A stretch of 64,000 nt of DNA from positions 1 to 64,000 of the forward strand of contig NZ_CACRUY010000009.1 in the NCBI RefSeq assembly GCF_902652685.1, in the 5' to 3' direction. This DNA comes from Mycobacterium sp. Marseille-P9652 (GTDB lineage Bacteria; Actinomycetota; Actinomycetes; Mycobacteriales; Mycobacteriaceae). The position numbers were made by a program, and so were the translations under genes. Shown here piece after piece: positions 1-10,157 of this stretch; positions within the stretch are counted from its first letter, which is position 1; each line of letters starts with the position of its first letter. The notes below the pieces were generated by a model, which saw only the letters and a program-made list of their open reading frames with translations, did no database searches and had not been told where the DNA came from.

Positions 1-1092
1 CCCGTGGCGGTGGCGCCCGGCCCGCCGCCGGACGCCACCGCCACGGCCGTCGTCCACCCGCTTCCGGACGGCGCCAGGGTCATCCTCGTCGCGGACACGA
101 CCCAGACGACGCAGGTGACCCGGCAGCTGCGTCAGCTGATGGTGGGGGCGGGCCTGGTGACGCTGCTGGTCGCCACGCTGCTGCTGGTCGCGGTGAGCCG
201 GGCGGCGCTGCGGCCCCTCGACCGGCTCACCGCCCTGGCCGATGCCATCACGACGGGCGACCGCGGCCGCCGCCTGCGCCCGCAGCGCACGGACACCGAA
301 CTGGGCCGCGCCGCCGGCGCTTTCGACCGGATGCTGGATGCGCTGGAGACGTCCGAGCGGCGCGCCCGGCGCGCCGCCGACGCGGCCGCCGGGCGGGAGG
401 CGGCGACCCGGCGCTTTCTCGTCGACGCCGCACACGAACTGCGCACGCCGATCGCCGGGGTCCAGGCCGCCGCCGAACAACTCGCCGTCAACGCGTCGCG
501 CCACGAGGACGACGCCGACGCGCGTGACCAGTACCGGCGGGCCAGCCTGTTGCTGACCGATGCGCGCCGGGCCGGCCGGCTGGTCAGCGACATGCTCGAC
601 CTCAGCCGGATCGACGCGGGGCTGCCGCTGGATCTGGACGACGTGGACCTGGCCGTCGTCGTCGATGCCGAAACCGACCGCGCCGGCATGCTCGCGCCCC
701 AGATCACCGTCACGCGTACGGGCCTCGCGACCCTGGCCGTCAGGGCGGACGCGACGCGGGTGGCGCAGATCTTGTCCAACCTGCTCGACAACGCCCGGCG
801 CCACACCCCGGCCGGCGGGGCCATCACCGTCGACCTTCGCACCGGCGACGACGGGTGCGCCGAGGTGATCGTCACCGACACCGGCCCCGGCATCCCCGAG
901 GCCGAGCGGGACCGGATCTTCGAGCGGCTGGTCCGCCTCGACGCCGGCCGGGCCCGCGACCACGGCGGCGCCGGTCTGGGCCTGCCCATCGCCCGCGCGC
1001 TGGCCCGCGCGCACGGCGGCGAGCTGACGTGCCTGCCACACGAGGGCGGCGGACGGTTCCGCCTCCGCCTGCCGCTCGCCGCGAGGCCCTGA
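1..1092 (+). CDS. Sensor histidine kinase, C-terminal part (5' end outside window)
   Basis: This is the transmitter part of a membrane two-component sensor kinase. The frame is open from base 1, so the true start probably lies upstream; the first in-window start is GTG at 4, and residue numbers count from it. A hydrophobic segment at about 45-66 is followed by a HAMP-like linker. The H box has DAAHELRTP, with the phospho-accepting His144. The N box is SNLLDNARRHTP, followed by DTGPGIPE (G1) and GGAGLGLPIA (G2) of the HATPase_c domain. The protein would sense a signal at the membrane and phosphorylate a response regulator, which is not in the window and may lie just upstream. It ends 4 bases before the convergent TVP38-like gene. 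The family call is firm; the signal is unknown. Confidence 0.9.
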   Translation, partial: PVAVAPGPPPDATATAVVHPLPDGARVILVADTTQTTQVTRQLRQLMVGAGLVTLLVATLLLVAVSRAALRPLDRLTALADAITTGDRGRRLRPQRTDTELGRAAGAFDRMLDALETSERRARRAADAAAGREAATRRFLVDAAHELRTPIAGVQAAAEQLAVNASRHEDDADARDQYRRASLLLTDARRAGRLVSDMLDLSRIDAGLPLDLDDVDLAVVVDAETDRAGMLAPQITVTRTGLATLAVRADATRVAQILSNLLDNARRHTPAGGAITVDLRTGDDGCAEVIVTDTGPGIPEAERDRIFERLVRLDAGRARDHGGAGLGLPIARALARAHGGELTCLPHEGGGRFRLRLPLAARP

Positions 1093-1096
1093 GGGC

Positions 1097-1867
1097 TCAG
1101 TGCAGGGCGGCGGGCTCCGGGGCGGCCGCGCCGGCCTCGTGCTTGGCGCGGTGGTGCCGGCGGTAGTGGCGAATCTCGACGATCAGGCCGGTGAGCCCCA
1201 GCGCCGCCGTGCACACCGACACCAGGTACAGCAGCGAGCTGGGATGGCCGGCGAGCGCGTCACCGAGGATGACGACGGCCGCGGTGCCGGGCAGCAGTCC
1301 GGCCAGGGTGGCCAGCGCGTAGGGGAGCACCCGCACGGTCGACGCGCCGGCGGCGTAGTTGAGCGCCGAGAACGGCACGGCGGCGATCAGGCGCAGCGAC
1401 AGGATCGCCAACCAGCCGCGCTGCCGCAGGCGCTCGTCGACGGTCTTTACCGATCGGTGCCGGACCAGCCGGTTGAGCCGCCAGCCCGCCGCCCGCACGA
1501 GCAGCATCGCGATGAGCGCGCTGACGGTGCTGGCGACGACCGCGATGACGATGCCCAGCACCGGCCCGAACAGCAGGCCGGCCGCCAGCGTGAACGCGGT
1601 GCGCGGCACCGGCACCACTGTCACGACGACGTGCGCGAGAAAGAACGCCAACGGGAACCACGGACCCACCGACTCCGCCCACGCGCGCAGCTGCACCGGC
1701 GAGGGCAGCGGCAGCCATGTCGCGAGGACGACAACGACTGTGATACCGACCACTGTCGCGACGATGCGTGGCCGCGACACCTGGCGCGCGGCGGCGCCCA
1801 GCGCGTTGCCGAGATCGCGCAGGGTCGCGGTGATTTTGCTGGTGGCGGAAGCCGTCACGGGTCTCAA
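1097..1867 (-). CDS. TVP38/TMEM64 (DedA-like, SNARE-associated) membrane protein
   Basis: Polytopic inner-membrane protein of about 250 residues with the VTT/SNARE-associated domain. Visible hydrophobic segments lie at about 36-55, 70-115 and 160-230. The charged stretch RLRQRGWLAILSLRLI and the following PFSALNYAAGAS are typical of TVP38/DedA proteins, which in other bacteria are linked to lipid scrambling or membrane homeostasis. The first start is TTG at 1867; GTG at 1858 is equally possible and would remove three residues. The gene diverges from mutA and sits where I remember Rv1491c in M. tuberculosis, so orthology is likely. The exact substrate is unknown. Confidence 0.8.
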   Translation of the reverse strand: MRPVTASATSKITATLRDLGNALGAAARQVSRPRIVATVVGITVVVVLATWLPLPSPVQLRAWAESVGPWFPLAFFLAHVVVTVVPVPRTAFTLAAGLLFGPVLGIVIAVVASTVSALIAMLLVRAAGWRLNRLVRHRSVKTVDERLRQRGWLAILSLRLIAAVPFSALNYAAGASTVRVLPYALATLAGLLPGTAAVVILGDALAGHPSSLLYLVSVCTAALGLTGLIVEIRHYRRHHRAKHEAGAAAPEPAALH

Positions 1868-1996
1868 GGTTACGGGGCCGAGATGAATAAACCGTTGCCC
1901 GAGGCTGGCGTTTCATCGCCGGGGAAGCCCCGGGCGCGCACCTCGCAGTTTTTCGCGGGCGCCCCATCACTTAGCCTGATTAGCGACTGGCGTTCC

Positions 1997-2010
1997 GGCG
2001 GTAAACCGCC
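1997..2010. promoter_or_regulatory. Perfect 14-bp palindrome upstream of mutA
   Basis: GGCGGTAAACCGCC is a perfect inverted repeat of two 6-base arms around AA. It ends 26 bases before the mutA start codon, in the spacer between the divergent TVP38-like gene and mutA. It could be a repressor operator or a short leader hairpin. No regulator is assigned. Confidence 0.25.
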
Positions 2011-2036
2011 ACTTGCTGGGAAAAAGGGAGCTATCG

Positions 2037-3863
2037 GTGTCCATTGATGTACCCGAACTCGCCGACCTAGAACAGGTTCGCGGGCGGTGGCGCGAAGCGG
2101 TTGCCGGCGTGCTGGCCAAGACCACCGGCAAGGAACCCGCGGAGTTGGGGGACCGGCCCGAGCTGCTGCTGGAAACCCCGACCTACGACGGGATCGGAAT
2201 CCGTGCGCTGTACACGGCGCTCGACGAGCTGGCCGAGCCGCCGCTGCCGGGCGAGTGGCCGTACGTGCGGGGCGCGGACGCGTCGCGCGACGTCACCGCG
2301 GGCTGGAAGGTCGCCGAGGTGTTCGGCGCGTCGGGTGACGCCAACGACCGGTTGCTGGCGGCGCTGTCCGACGGGGTCAGCGCCCTGGTGATCCGGGAGA
2401 GCAGGCCGGCGGAGCTGGCGCAGTTGCTCACGGGTGTCTACCTCAACCTGGTGCCCGTCATCCTCGACGTGGGCGCCGACTACGCCGACGCGAGCGGCGC
2501 CCTGCTGGCGCTGGTGGAAATGCTGGACGCCGACGCGTGCGCGGGCGTGTCGATCGACCTGGGCGCCGATCCCCTGACCGCGCGGCTCAGTGGGCGGGAC
2601 GCCCCCCCGATCGAACACGTCGTCGCGGTCGCGACCGGGGTGCCCGGCCACCGCGGCGTGCGCGCGATCACGGTCGACGGGCCGGCCTTCCACAACCTCG
2701 GCGCCAACGAGTCGTGGGAGCTCGCCGGCAGCATCGCGGCCGCCGTGGCCTACCTGCGTACACTCACCGCGGCCGGGATCTCTGTCGGTGCGGCATTGCG
2801 GCACATCAGTTTTCGGCTTGCCGCCGACGACGACCAGTTCCTGACGATCGCCAAGATGCGAGCCGCCCGCCGGCTGTGGGCACGCGTCGCCGAGGTCGTC
2901 GGCGACCCCGAGGGCGGCGCCACCGTGCTGCACGCGGAGACGTCGCTGCCGATGATGACCCAGCGCGACCCGTGGGTGAACATGTTGCGTAGCACGCTGG
3001 CCGCCTTCGGCGCGGGCGTCGGCGGCGCCGACACGGTGCTGGTGCACCCGTTCGACGTCGCGATCCCCGGCGGCTTTCCGGGGGTGGCGGCCGGCTTCTC
3101 GCGCCGCATCGCCCGCAACACCCAGCTGCTGCTCCTCGAGGAGTCACACGTCGGGCGGGTCCAGGACCCGGCCGGTGGCTCGTGGTACGTCGAGGACCTG
3201 ACCGAGCGGCTGGCGCAGGTGGCGTGGCAGCATTTCCAGGCCATCGAGGCCCGCGGCGGATTCGCCGAGGCCGGCGACTTCGTCGCGCAACAGATCGCCG
3301 GGATCGCCGAGCGCCGCGCCGACGACATCGCCCACCGCCGCACCGCCGTCACCGGGGTGAACGAGTATCCCAACCTGGAGGAACCGCCTCTGCCGCAACA
3401 GGATTCGGCGCCGACGGTCGCCCGCTACGCCGGGCAGTTCGAAGCCCTGCGCGATCGTTCGGACGCCTTCCTGGCCCGCACCGGATCGCGGCCGAAAGCG
3501 CTGCTGCTGCCGCTTGGGCCGCTGGCCGAGCACAACGTCCGGGCCACCTTCGCGTCCAACCTGCTCGCCTCGGGCGGCATCGAGGCCGTCAACCCCGGCC
3601 CCGTGGACACCGACGGGGTGGCTGCCGCGGTGTCCGAAGCGGGGTCACCGGCGGTCGCCGTCATCTGCGGCACCGACAAACGCTACGGAACCGAGGCGGG
3701 GGCGGTGGTGGACGCGGCCCGCAAGGCCGGAGTCGCCCACGTCTGCCTGGCCGGTCCCGAGAAGGCGGTCGAGGATGCCGCCCAGCGTCCCGACGAGTTC
3801 CTGACCGCGAAAATCAATGCGGTCGAAGCCCTTTCGAATCTGCTCACCCGGTTGGGAGCGTAA
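2037..3863 (+). CDS. mutA: Methylmalonyl-CoA mutase, small (beta) subunit
   Basis: Small subunit of adenosylcobalamin-dependent methylmalonyl-CoA mutase, which interconverts (R)-methylmalonyl-CoA and succinyl-CoA in the cytoplasm. The 608-residue product has the mutase TIM-barrel with stretches shared with the large subunit, such as [20 protein letters not shown] and [13 protein letters not shown]. Its C-terminal B12-like domain lacks the DxHxxG cobalamin motif, as expected for the non-catalytic subunit. I chose GTG 2037 because AGGGAG at 2024-2029 stands seven bases before it and gives the N-terminus [13 protein letters not shown]; the upstream TTG 2013 has no such site. mutB follows after five bases, so the two are co-translated. 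It probably feeds or drains methylmalonyl-CoA used by the branched-chain synthase Pks5 in this window. Confidence 0.96.
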   Translation: MSIDVPELADLEQVRGRWREAVAGVLAKTTGKEPAELGDRPELLLETPTYDGIGIRALYTALDELAEPPLPGEWPYVRGADASRDVTAGWKVAEVFGASGDANDRLLAALSDGVSALVIRESRPAELAQLLTGVYLNLVPVILDVGADYADASGALLALVEMLDADACAGVSIDLGADPLTARLSGRDAPPIEHVVAVATGVPGHRGVRAITVDGPAFHNLGANESWELAGSIAAAVAYLRTLTAAGISVGAALRHISFRLAADDDQFLTIAKMRAARRLWARVAEVVGDPEGGATVLHAETSLPMMTQRDPWVNMLRSTLAAFGAGVGGADTVLVHPFDVAIPGGFPGVAAGFSRRIARNTQLLLLEESHVGRVQDPAGGSWYVEDLTERLAQVAWQHFQAIEARGGFAEAGDFVAQQIAGIAERRADDIAHRRTAVTGVNEYPNLEEPPLPQQDSAPTVARYAGQFEALRDRSDAFLARTGSRPKALLLPLGPLAEHNVRATFASNLLASGGIEAVNPGPVDTDGVAAAVSEAGSPAVAVICGTDKRYGTEAGAVVDAARKAGVAHVCLAGPEKAVEDAAQRPDEFLTAKINAVEALSNLLTRLGA

Positions 3864-3868
3864 CCGAG

Positions 3869-6121
<2,253 letters not shown>

Positions 6122-6284
6122 CTCGGCACACAACCAACCCGTTGTCGCGCTGATCTTGGCGCCGACCGGCCGAATGCGCAGCTATGCAGAGGTCACGGGT
6201 TTCCTCGGCGGGTACCCCCCCTGTGGACATCCGCGATCCCTTTGAATAACTCGTGACCTTGCTCAGCCGATAAATACCGGCAAT

Positions 6285-6298
6285 AGGACGAAAGTCCC
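6285..6298 (+). promoter_or_regulatory. DosR-like box upstream of the 6359 membrane gene
   Basis: AGGACGAAAGTCCC matches the dormancy-regulator palindrome GGGACTWWAGTCCC at 12 of 14 positions, with one half-site perfect. A TAATCT at 6322-6327 could be a -10 hexamer giving a start near 6334. That would put the box about 42 bases upstream, the usual proximal DosR position. No expression data support it. Confidence 0.35.
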
Positions 6299-6358
6299 TG
6301 CCTTACCCAGCTGGCGTCGACTAATCTACCGCCAGACTTCATCGGGAAGGTGCGGGTA

Positions 6359-7669
6359 ATGCAGTTATTGGTCGTCCCGGAATATCGAACCGGGGACCCA
6401 ATCCCGCGGATCCCGCGGATGCACCCGCAAACCGCGAACAAGCTCTCACCGCTTTATGTGCTGACGTCCAGTTGGCTGGTCATCTGGGTCGTCGTCCATA
6501 TGCTGTTCCAGCGAGTCGTCTTCTCCAACGATCTGTGGTGGCTGCAGTACTACGTGCCCAGTTACGCATCGGGCTTCGTACGCCGCGGGCTCGGTGGGGA
6601 ATTCATCCGCATGTTCCCGCGCGCCCACTACTTCACCGTCGCATACGGGATCCTGTGGGCGTCGATCGTCGTCTCGCTGATCGCCATCGCCGTGCTGATG
6701 CGTCGGATCCTTTCGACCGGGGTGCGGTCTCAGCGCAGGGTCTTGCTTGCCCTTGTGGTGCCGGTGCTTCCGTTCGCGCTCTCGTACGCCATTTACAGCC
6801 CTCATCCGGAGCTCTTCGGCATGGCCGCGCTGGTGGCGTTCAGTTGCGCCGTCAACGCGGCACGAACCCGGCGCGTTTTTATGCTGGTAAGCGCGCTGTA
6901 CGGCTTGGCGATAGCGGTGCTCGCACTTGCCCATGAAGCGATTCCGCTGCAACTCGCGCTCGGCGCCATCTTGGCGATCCTCGTTCTGCCCCGATGTGCA
7001 ACGCTTGCCACAAAACGGGTCTGCGCCGTCCTGGCGGTGGGTCCGGGGATCGCTTCCACCCTGTTGATCGCGTGGCTGGGGCGCCGCGATATCGCGGCGC
7101 AGGTGTGTGCCCAGGTGCCCCACGGGCTGATCGAACATCCATTTGGAGTCGCGACGACACCGCTGAGAGCCATCGACTACATGCTGGGTCGCGTCGAGAG
7201 CCGGACCGACTTCCACGACTTCATGTGCAGCAAAGTCATCCCGATACTCGACGCCGATACCCGCGGCGCGGTCATCATGGTGCGGGGTTGGGGGCTTTTC
7301 CCGCTCGCCGGTGCGTTTCTGCTGGGCGTGGTGTATTTCATTGGCACCACGGGCATCATCCGTCATTTCTCCGGCGTTCCCGTGCGAGCATTCGTGAACG
7401 AATTCCGGCACAATCCGGGACTGCCATTGCTGGCAGTGGCCTTTCTGGTTCCGCTGTTCGTCACGGCCGTCGATTGGACGCGCTGGTGGATTCTGATTTC
7501 CTTCGACGTGGCCGTCGTGTACATCCTGTATGCGATCAAGAGGCCGGAGATCGACCGACCGCTGTCGCGAAAAAGCGCCGCCCTGTTCCTCTACGTCGTG
7601 ATGGCGCTGGCCGTCCTACCGACCGGAGCCGCCAACAACGTCGGGGTGTGGAGCGTGCATCTGTTCTGA
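6359..7669 (+). CDS. Polytopic membrane protein of unknown function
   Basis: 436-residue protein with about ten hydrophobic segments. An early extracytoplasmic loop carries QYYVPSYASGFVRRGLGGEF; the FVRRGL-type motif recurs in membrane proteins of polysaccharide clusters. I do not recognise a characterised family. ATG 6359 is preferred over GTG 6350 because GGGAAGG at 6344-6350 lies eight bases before it. The gene sits between mutB and meaB, where I remember a toxin-antitoxin pair (Rv1494-Rv1495) in M. tuberculosis, so this position appears to exchange genes between species. It lies 237 bases downstream of mutB behind a possible promoter of its own. A role in glycan assembly or transport is only a guess from composition. 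Confidence 0.7.
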   Translation: MQLLVVPEYRTGDPIPRIPRMHPQTANKLSPLYVLTSSWLVIWVVVHMLFQRVVFSNDLWWLQYYVPSYASGFVRRGLGGEFIRMFPRAHYFTVAYGILWASIVVSLIAIAVLMRRILSTGVRSQRRVLLALVVPVLPFALSYAIYSPHPELFGMAALVAFSCAVNAARTRRVFMLVSALYGLAIAVLALAHEAIPLQLALGAILAILVLPRCATLATKRVCAVLAVGPGIASTLLIAWLGRRDIAAQVCAQVPHGLIEHPFGVATTPLRAIDYMLGRVESRTDFHDFMCSKVIPILDADTRGAVIMVRGWGLFPLAGAFLLGVVYFIGTTGIIRHFSGVPVRAFVNEFRHNPGLPLLAVAFLVPLFVTAVDWTRWWILISFDVAVVYILYAIKRPEIDRPLSRKSAALFLYVVMALAVLPTGAANNVGVWSVHLF

Positions 7670-7740
7670 TCCGCCGGCCCTATACGCTCAGGGATCGTGT
7701 CGGGACTCAACGTGATGCGCCGCCGGCCGGTCGGAATCCG

Positions 7741-8739
7741 ATGACATTCGACGGCGACACCGTCGATGCGCTGGCCGAGGCGGTCCGCAGTGGCGACCGC
7801 GCGGTGCTGCCGCGGGCCATCACGCTGCTCGAATCCACACGCGCCGACCATCATCAGCGCGCCCAGGAGCTGCTGCTCGCGCTGACGCCCGACTCCGGCA
7901 ATGCCCACCGGGTGGGCATCACGGGCATTCCGGGCGTAGGGAAGTCCACCACGATCGAGGCGCTCGGGATGCACCTGATCGACCGGGGCCACCGCGTGGC
8001 CGTCCTGGCCGTCGACCCGTCCTCCACGCGAACCGGCGGTTCGATCCTCGGCGACAAGACCCGCATGGCGCGGTTGGCGGTGCACCCGGACGCCTATATT
8101 CGGCCTTCCCCGACCTCCGGGACGCTGGGCGGGGTCGCCAAGGCCACGCGGGAAACCATTGTCCTGCTGGAGGCGGCCGGGTTCGACGTGATCCTGGTCG
8201 AGACCGTGGGGGTCGGCCAGTCCGAGGTGGCCGTGGCCAACATGGTCGACACCTTCGTCCTGCTGACCCTGGCGCGTAGCGGTGACCAGTTGCAGGGCAT
8301 CAAGAAGGGCGCGCTGGAGCTGGCCGACATCGTGGTCGTCAACAAGGCCGACGGCGACCATCTCGCCGAGGCGCGCATGGCCGCGCGGGAACTCTCCTCG
8401 GCGATCAGGCTGATCCATCCGCGCGAATCGCTCTGGCGCCCGCCGGTTCTCACAATGAGCGCAATGGAGGGGACCGGGCTGGCCGAATTGTGGGATACGG
8501 TCGAGCGCCATCGGCAAGTGCTGACCGAGGCCGGCGAGTTCGAGCAGCGGAGGCGGGCGCAGCAGGTCGACTGGACCTGGCAGATGGTGCGCGACGCCGT
8601 GCTGGACCGGGTGCTGTCCAATCCGGCGGTACGGAAGCTCCGCGCCGACGTGGAACGTCGGGTCAAGGCGGGGGAGTTGACCCCCGCGTTGGCGGCGCAG
8701 CAAATCCTCGCGGCCGCCTCGGGCCTAACGGAAAGGTAA
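7741..8739 (+). CDS. meaB: MeaB-type GTPase chaperone of methylmalonyl-CoA mutase
   Basis: G3E-family P-loop GTPase (ArgK/MeaB) of 332 residues that protects and reloads methylmalonyl-CoA mutase with adenosylcobalamin. The Walker A loop is GIPGVGKST, with Lys68. Also visible are AVDPSSTRTGGSILGDKTRM, ETVGVGQSE (switch II region) and NKAD, the guanine-specificity motif. The start is ATG 7741, giving MTFDGDTVDAL; the longer frame upstream runs through the preceding membrane gene and is not coding. The gene is the functional partner of mutAB and is separated from them only by the membrane-protein gene. It corresponds to Rv1496. Confidence 0.96.
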   Translation: MTFDGDTVDALAEAVRSGDRAVLPRAITLLESTRADHHQRAQELLLALTPDSGNAHRVGITGIPGVGKSTTIEALGMHLIDRGHRVAVLAVDPSSTRTGGSILGDKTRMARLAVHPDAYIRPSPTSGTLGGVAKATRETIVLLEAAGFDVILVETVGVGQSEVAVANMVDTFVLLTLARSGDQLQGIKKGALELADIVVVNKADGDHLAEARMAARELSSAIRLIHPRESLWRPPVLTMSAMEGTGLAELWDTVERHRQVLTEAGEFEQRRRAQQVDWTWQMVRDAVLDRVLSNPAVRKLRADVERRVKAGELTPALAAQQILAAASGLTER

Positions 8740-8798
8740 AGAAGTGCCAATAGCCCCTACGGAAGGTATGAAATCCAAGTAAATTCGAGACTGTGACG

Positions 8799-10079
8799 AT
8801 GGACACCGGAGTCGATCGACGCGCGGTCAGCATCCACGATGGCCCTGACGCAGGCCATCGTGTGTCTGGCGCGGCGGACTCCCATTTCGGCTGCGTCATC
8901 AGGGCTTTCTCCAGCATGTTCCCCGGCCGCTGGTTCGGCGGAGGGGCGCTCGCGGTCTACCTCGACGGTCAACCCGTGGTCGACGTGTGGACCGGCTGGG
9001 CCGACCGCGCCGGCCGCGTGCCGTGGTCGGCGGACACCGCGCCCATGGTTTTCTCGGCTACCAAGGGGATGGCCTCCACCGTCATCCACCGGCTCGCCGA
9101 CCGCGGCCTCATCGACTACGAGGCCCCCGTCGCGCGGTACTGGCCCGAGTTCGCGGCCAATGGCAAGCACGACATGACCGTGCGCCAGGTGATGCGCCAC
9201 CAGGCCGGCCTGTCGGGATTGCGCGGCGCCTCCATGGACCAGTTGCTCGACCACCTCGGGATGGAGGAGCGGCTGGCGGCCGCGGCTCCGGGCCGCCTGT
9301 TCGGCAAGTCGGCCTACCACGCGCTGACCTACGGCTGGCTGATGTCCGGGCTGGCGCGGGGCGTCACCGGGAAGGGCATGCGGACGCTGTTCCGCGAGGA
9401 ACTCGCCGAGCCGCTGGGCACCGACGGCTTCCATCTGGGTCGTCCACCCGCCGGGGCGCCCACCCGGGTCGCCGAGATCATCATGCCGCAGAGCATCGCC
9501 AGCAACCGGGTGGTCAACTGCTTGACGCAGAGGGTCGCCAATCAGGTTTCCGGCGCGTTCCGCTCGATGTATTTCAAGGGCGTGCTCGGGGCCATTCAAG
9601 GGGATACGCCCCTGCTCGACGCCGAGATCCCCGCCGCCAACGGCGTTGTGACCGCCCGCGCGCTCGCCCGGATGTACGGGGCGATCGCCAACCACGGGGA
9701 GATCGACGGGACCCAGTTCCTCTCACCGGAACTCGTCGCGCGCCTGACCGGGCAGCGTGACATGCGCCCGGACCGAAACCTGGTGATTCCCATGAGTTTC
9801 AACCTCGGCTATCACAGCGTGCCGTTCCTCAACGTGATGCCCGGATTCGGCCACGTCGGGCTCGGCGGCTCGCTCGGGTGGGCGGATCCCTCGACGGGCC
9901 TGGCGTTTTCGTTCGTGCACAACCGGCTGCTGTCGCCGTTCGTGTTGACCGACCACGCCGGCTTCATCGGCATCAGCTACCTGCTTCGGCAGGCGGCGGT
10001 GAATGCGCGCAAGGACGGCTTCGAGCCGGTGACGGAATTCGGGGCGCCTTACTCCGAGCCGGGGGCCGCCGCGGGCTGA
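8799..10079 (+). CDS. lipL: Beta-lactamase-fold esterase/lipase (LipL-like)
   Basis: 426-residue serine hydrolase of the class C beta-lactamase/penicillin-binding family. The SxxK motif is SATK, with Ser86 as nucleophile and Lys89 as base. A Tyr in the YGW segment fills the place of the YxN motif, and the C-terminal GHVGLGGS fits the KTG-like strand. LipL (Rv1497) has been described as a cell-surface esterase. No classical signal peptide is obvious. ATG 8799 is favoured over GTG 8793 because GAGA at 8787-8790 is eight bases upstream. It follows meaB after 59 bases in the same order as in M. tuberculosis, which supports orthology. Confidence 0.92.
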   Translation: MDTGVDRRAVSIHDGPDAGHRVSGAADSHFGCVIRAFSSMFPGRWFGGGALAVYLDGQPVVDVWTGWADRAGRVPWSADTAPMVFSATKGMASTVIHRLADRGLIDYEAPVARYWPEFAANGKHDMTVRQVMRHQAGLSGLRGASMDQLLDHLGMEERLAAAAPGRLFGKSAYHALTYGWLMSGLARGVTGKGMRTLFREELAEPLGTDGFHLGRPPAGAPTRVAEIIMPQSIASNRVVNCLTQRVANQVSGAFRSMYFKGVLGAIQGDTPLLDAEIPAANGVVTARALARMYGAIANHGEIDGTQFLSPELVARLTGQRDMRPDRNLVIPMSFNLGYHSVPFLNVMPGFGHVGLGGSLGWADPSTGLAFSFVHNRLLSPFVLTDHAGFIGISYLLRQAAVNARKDGFEPVTEFGAPYSEPGAAAG

Positions 10080-10157
10080 CGCCGCCGCGCGGCACCCGCC
10101 AACTCGGTGCCGCCGTTACGGCTTGTGTTCGCGCCCACTTCTATACAGTGGGTGATC

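Noticed and set aside
1868-2036. Cobalamin riboswitch upstream of mutA
   Set aside because: The spacer is only about 170 bases and the conserved B12-box sequence is not present.
1100-2047. Long plus-strand frame opposite the TVP38-like gene
   Set aside because: Highly charged, repetitive antisense product (Arg/Gln/His-rich) typical of high-GC shadows; the minus-strand gene has clear membrane-protein features.
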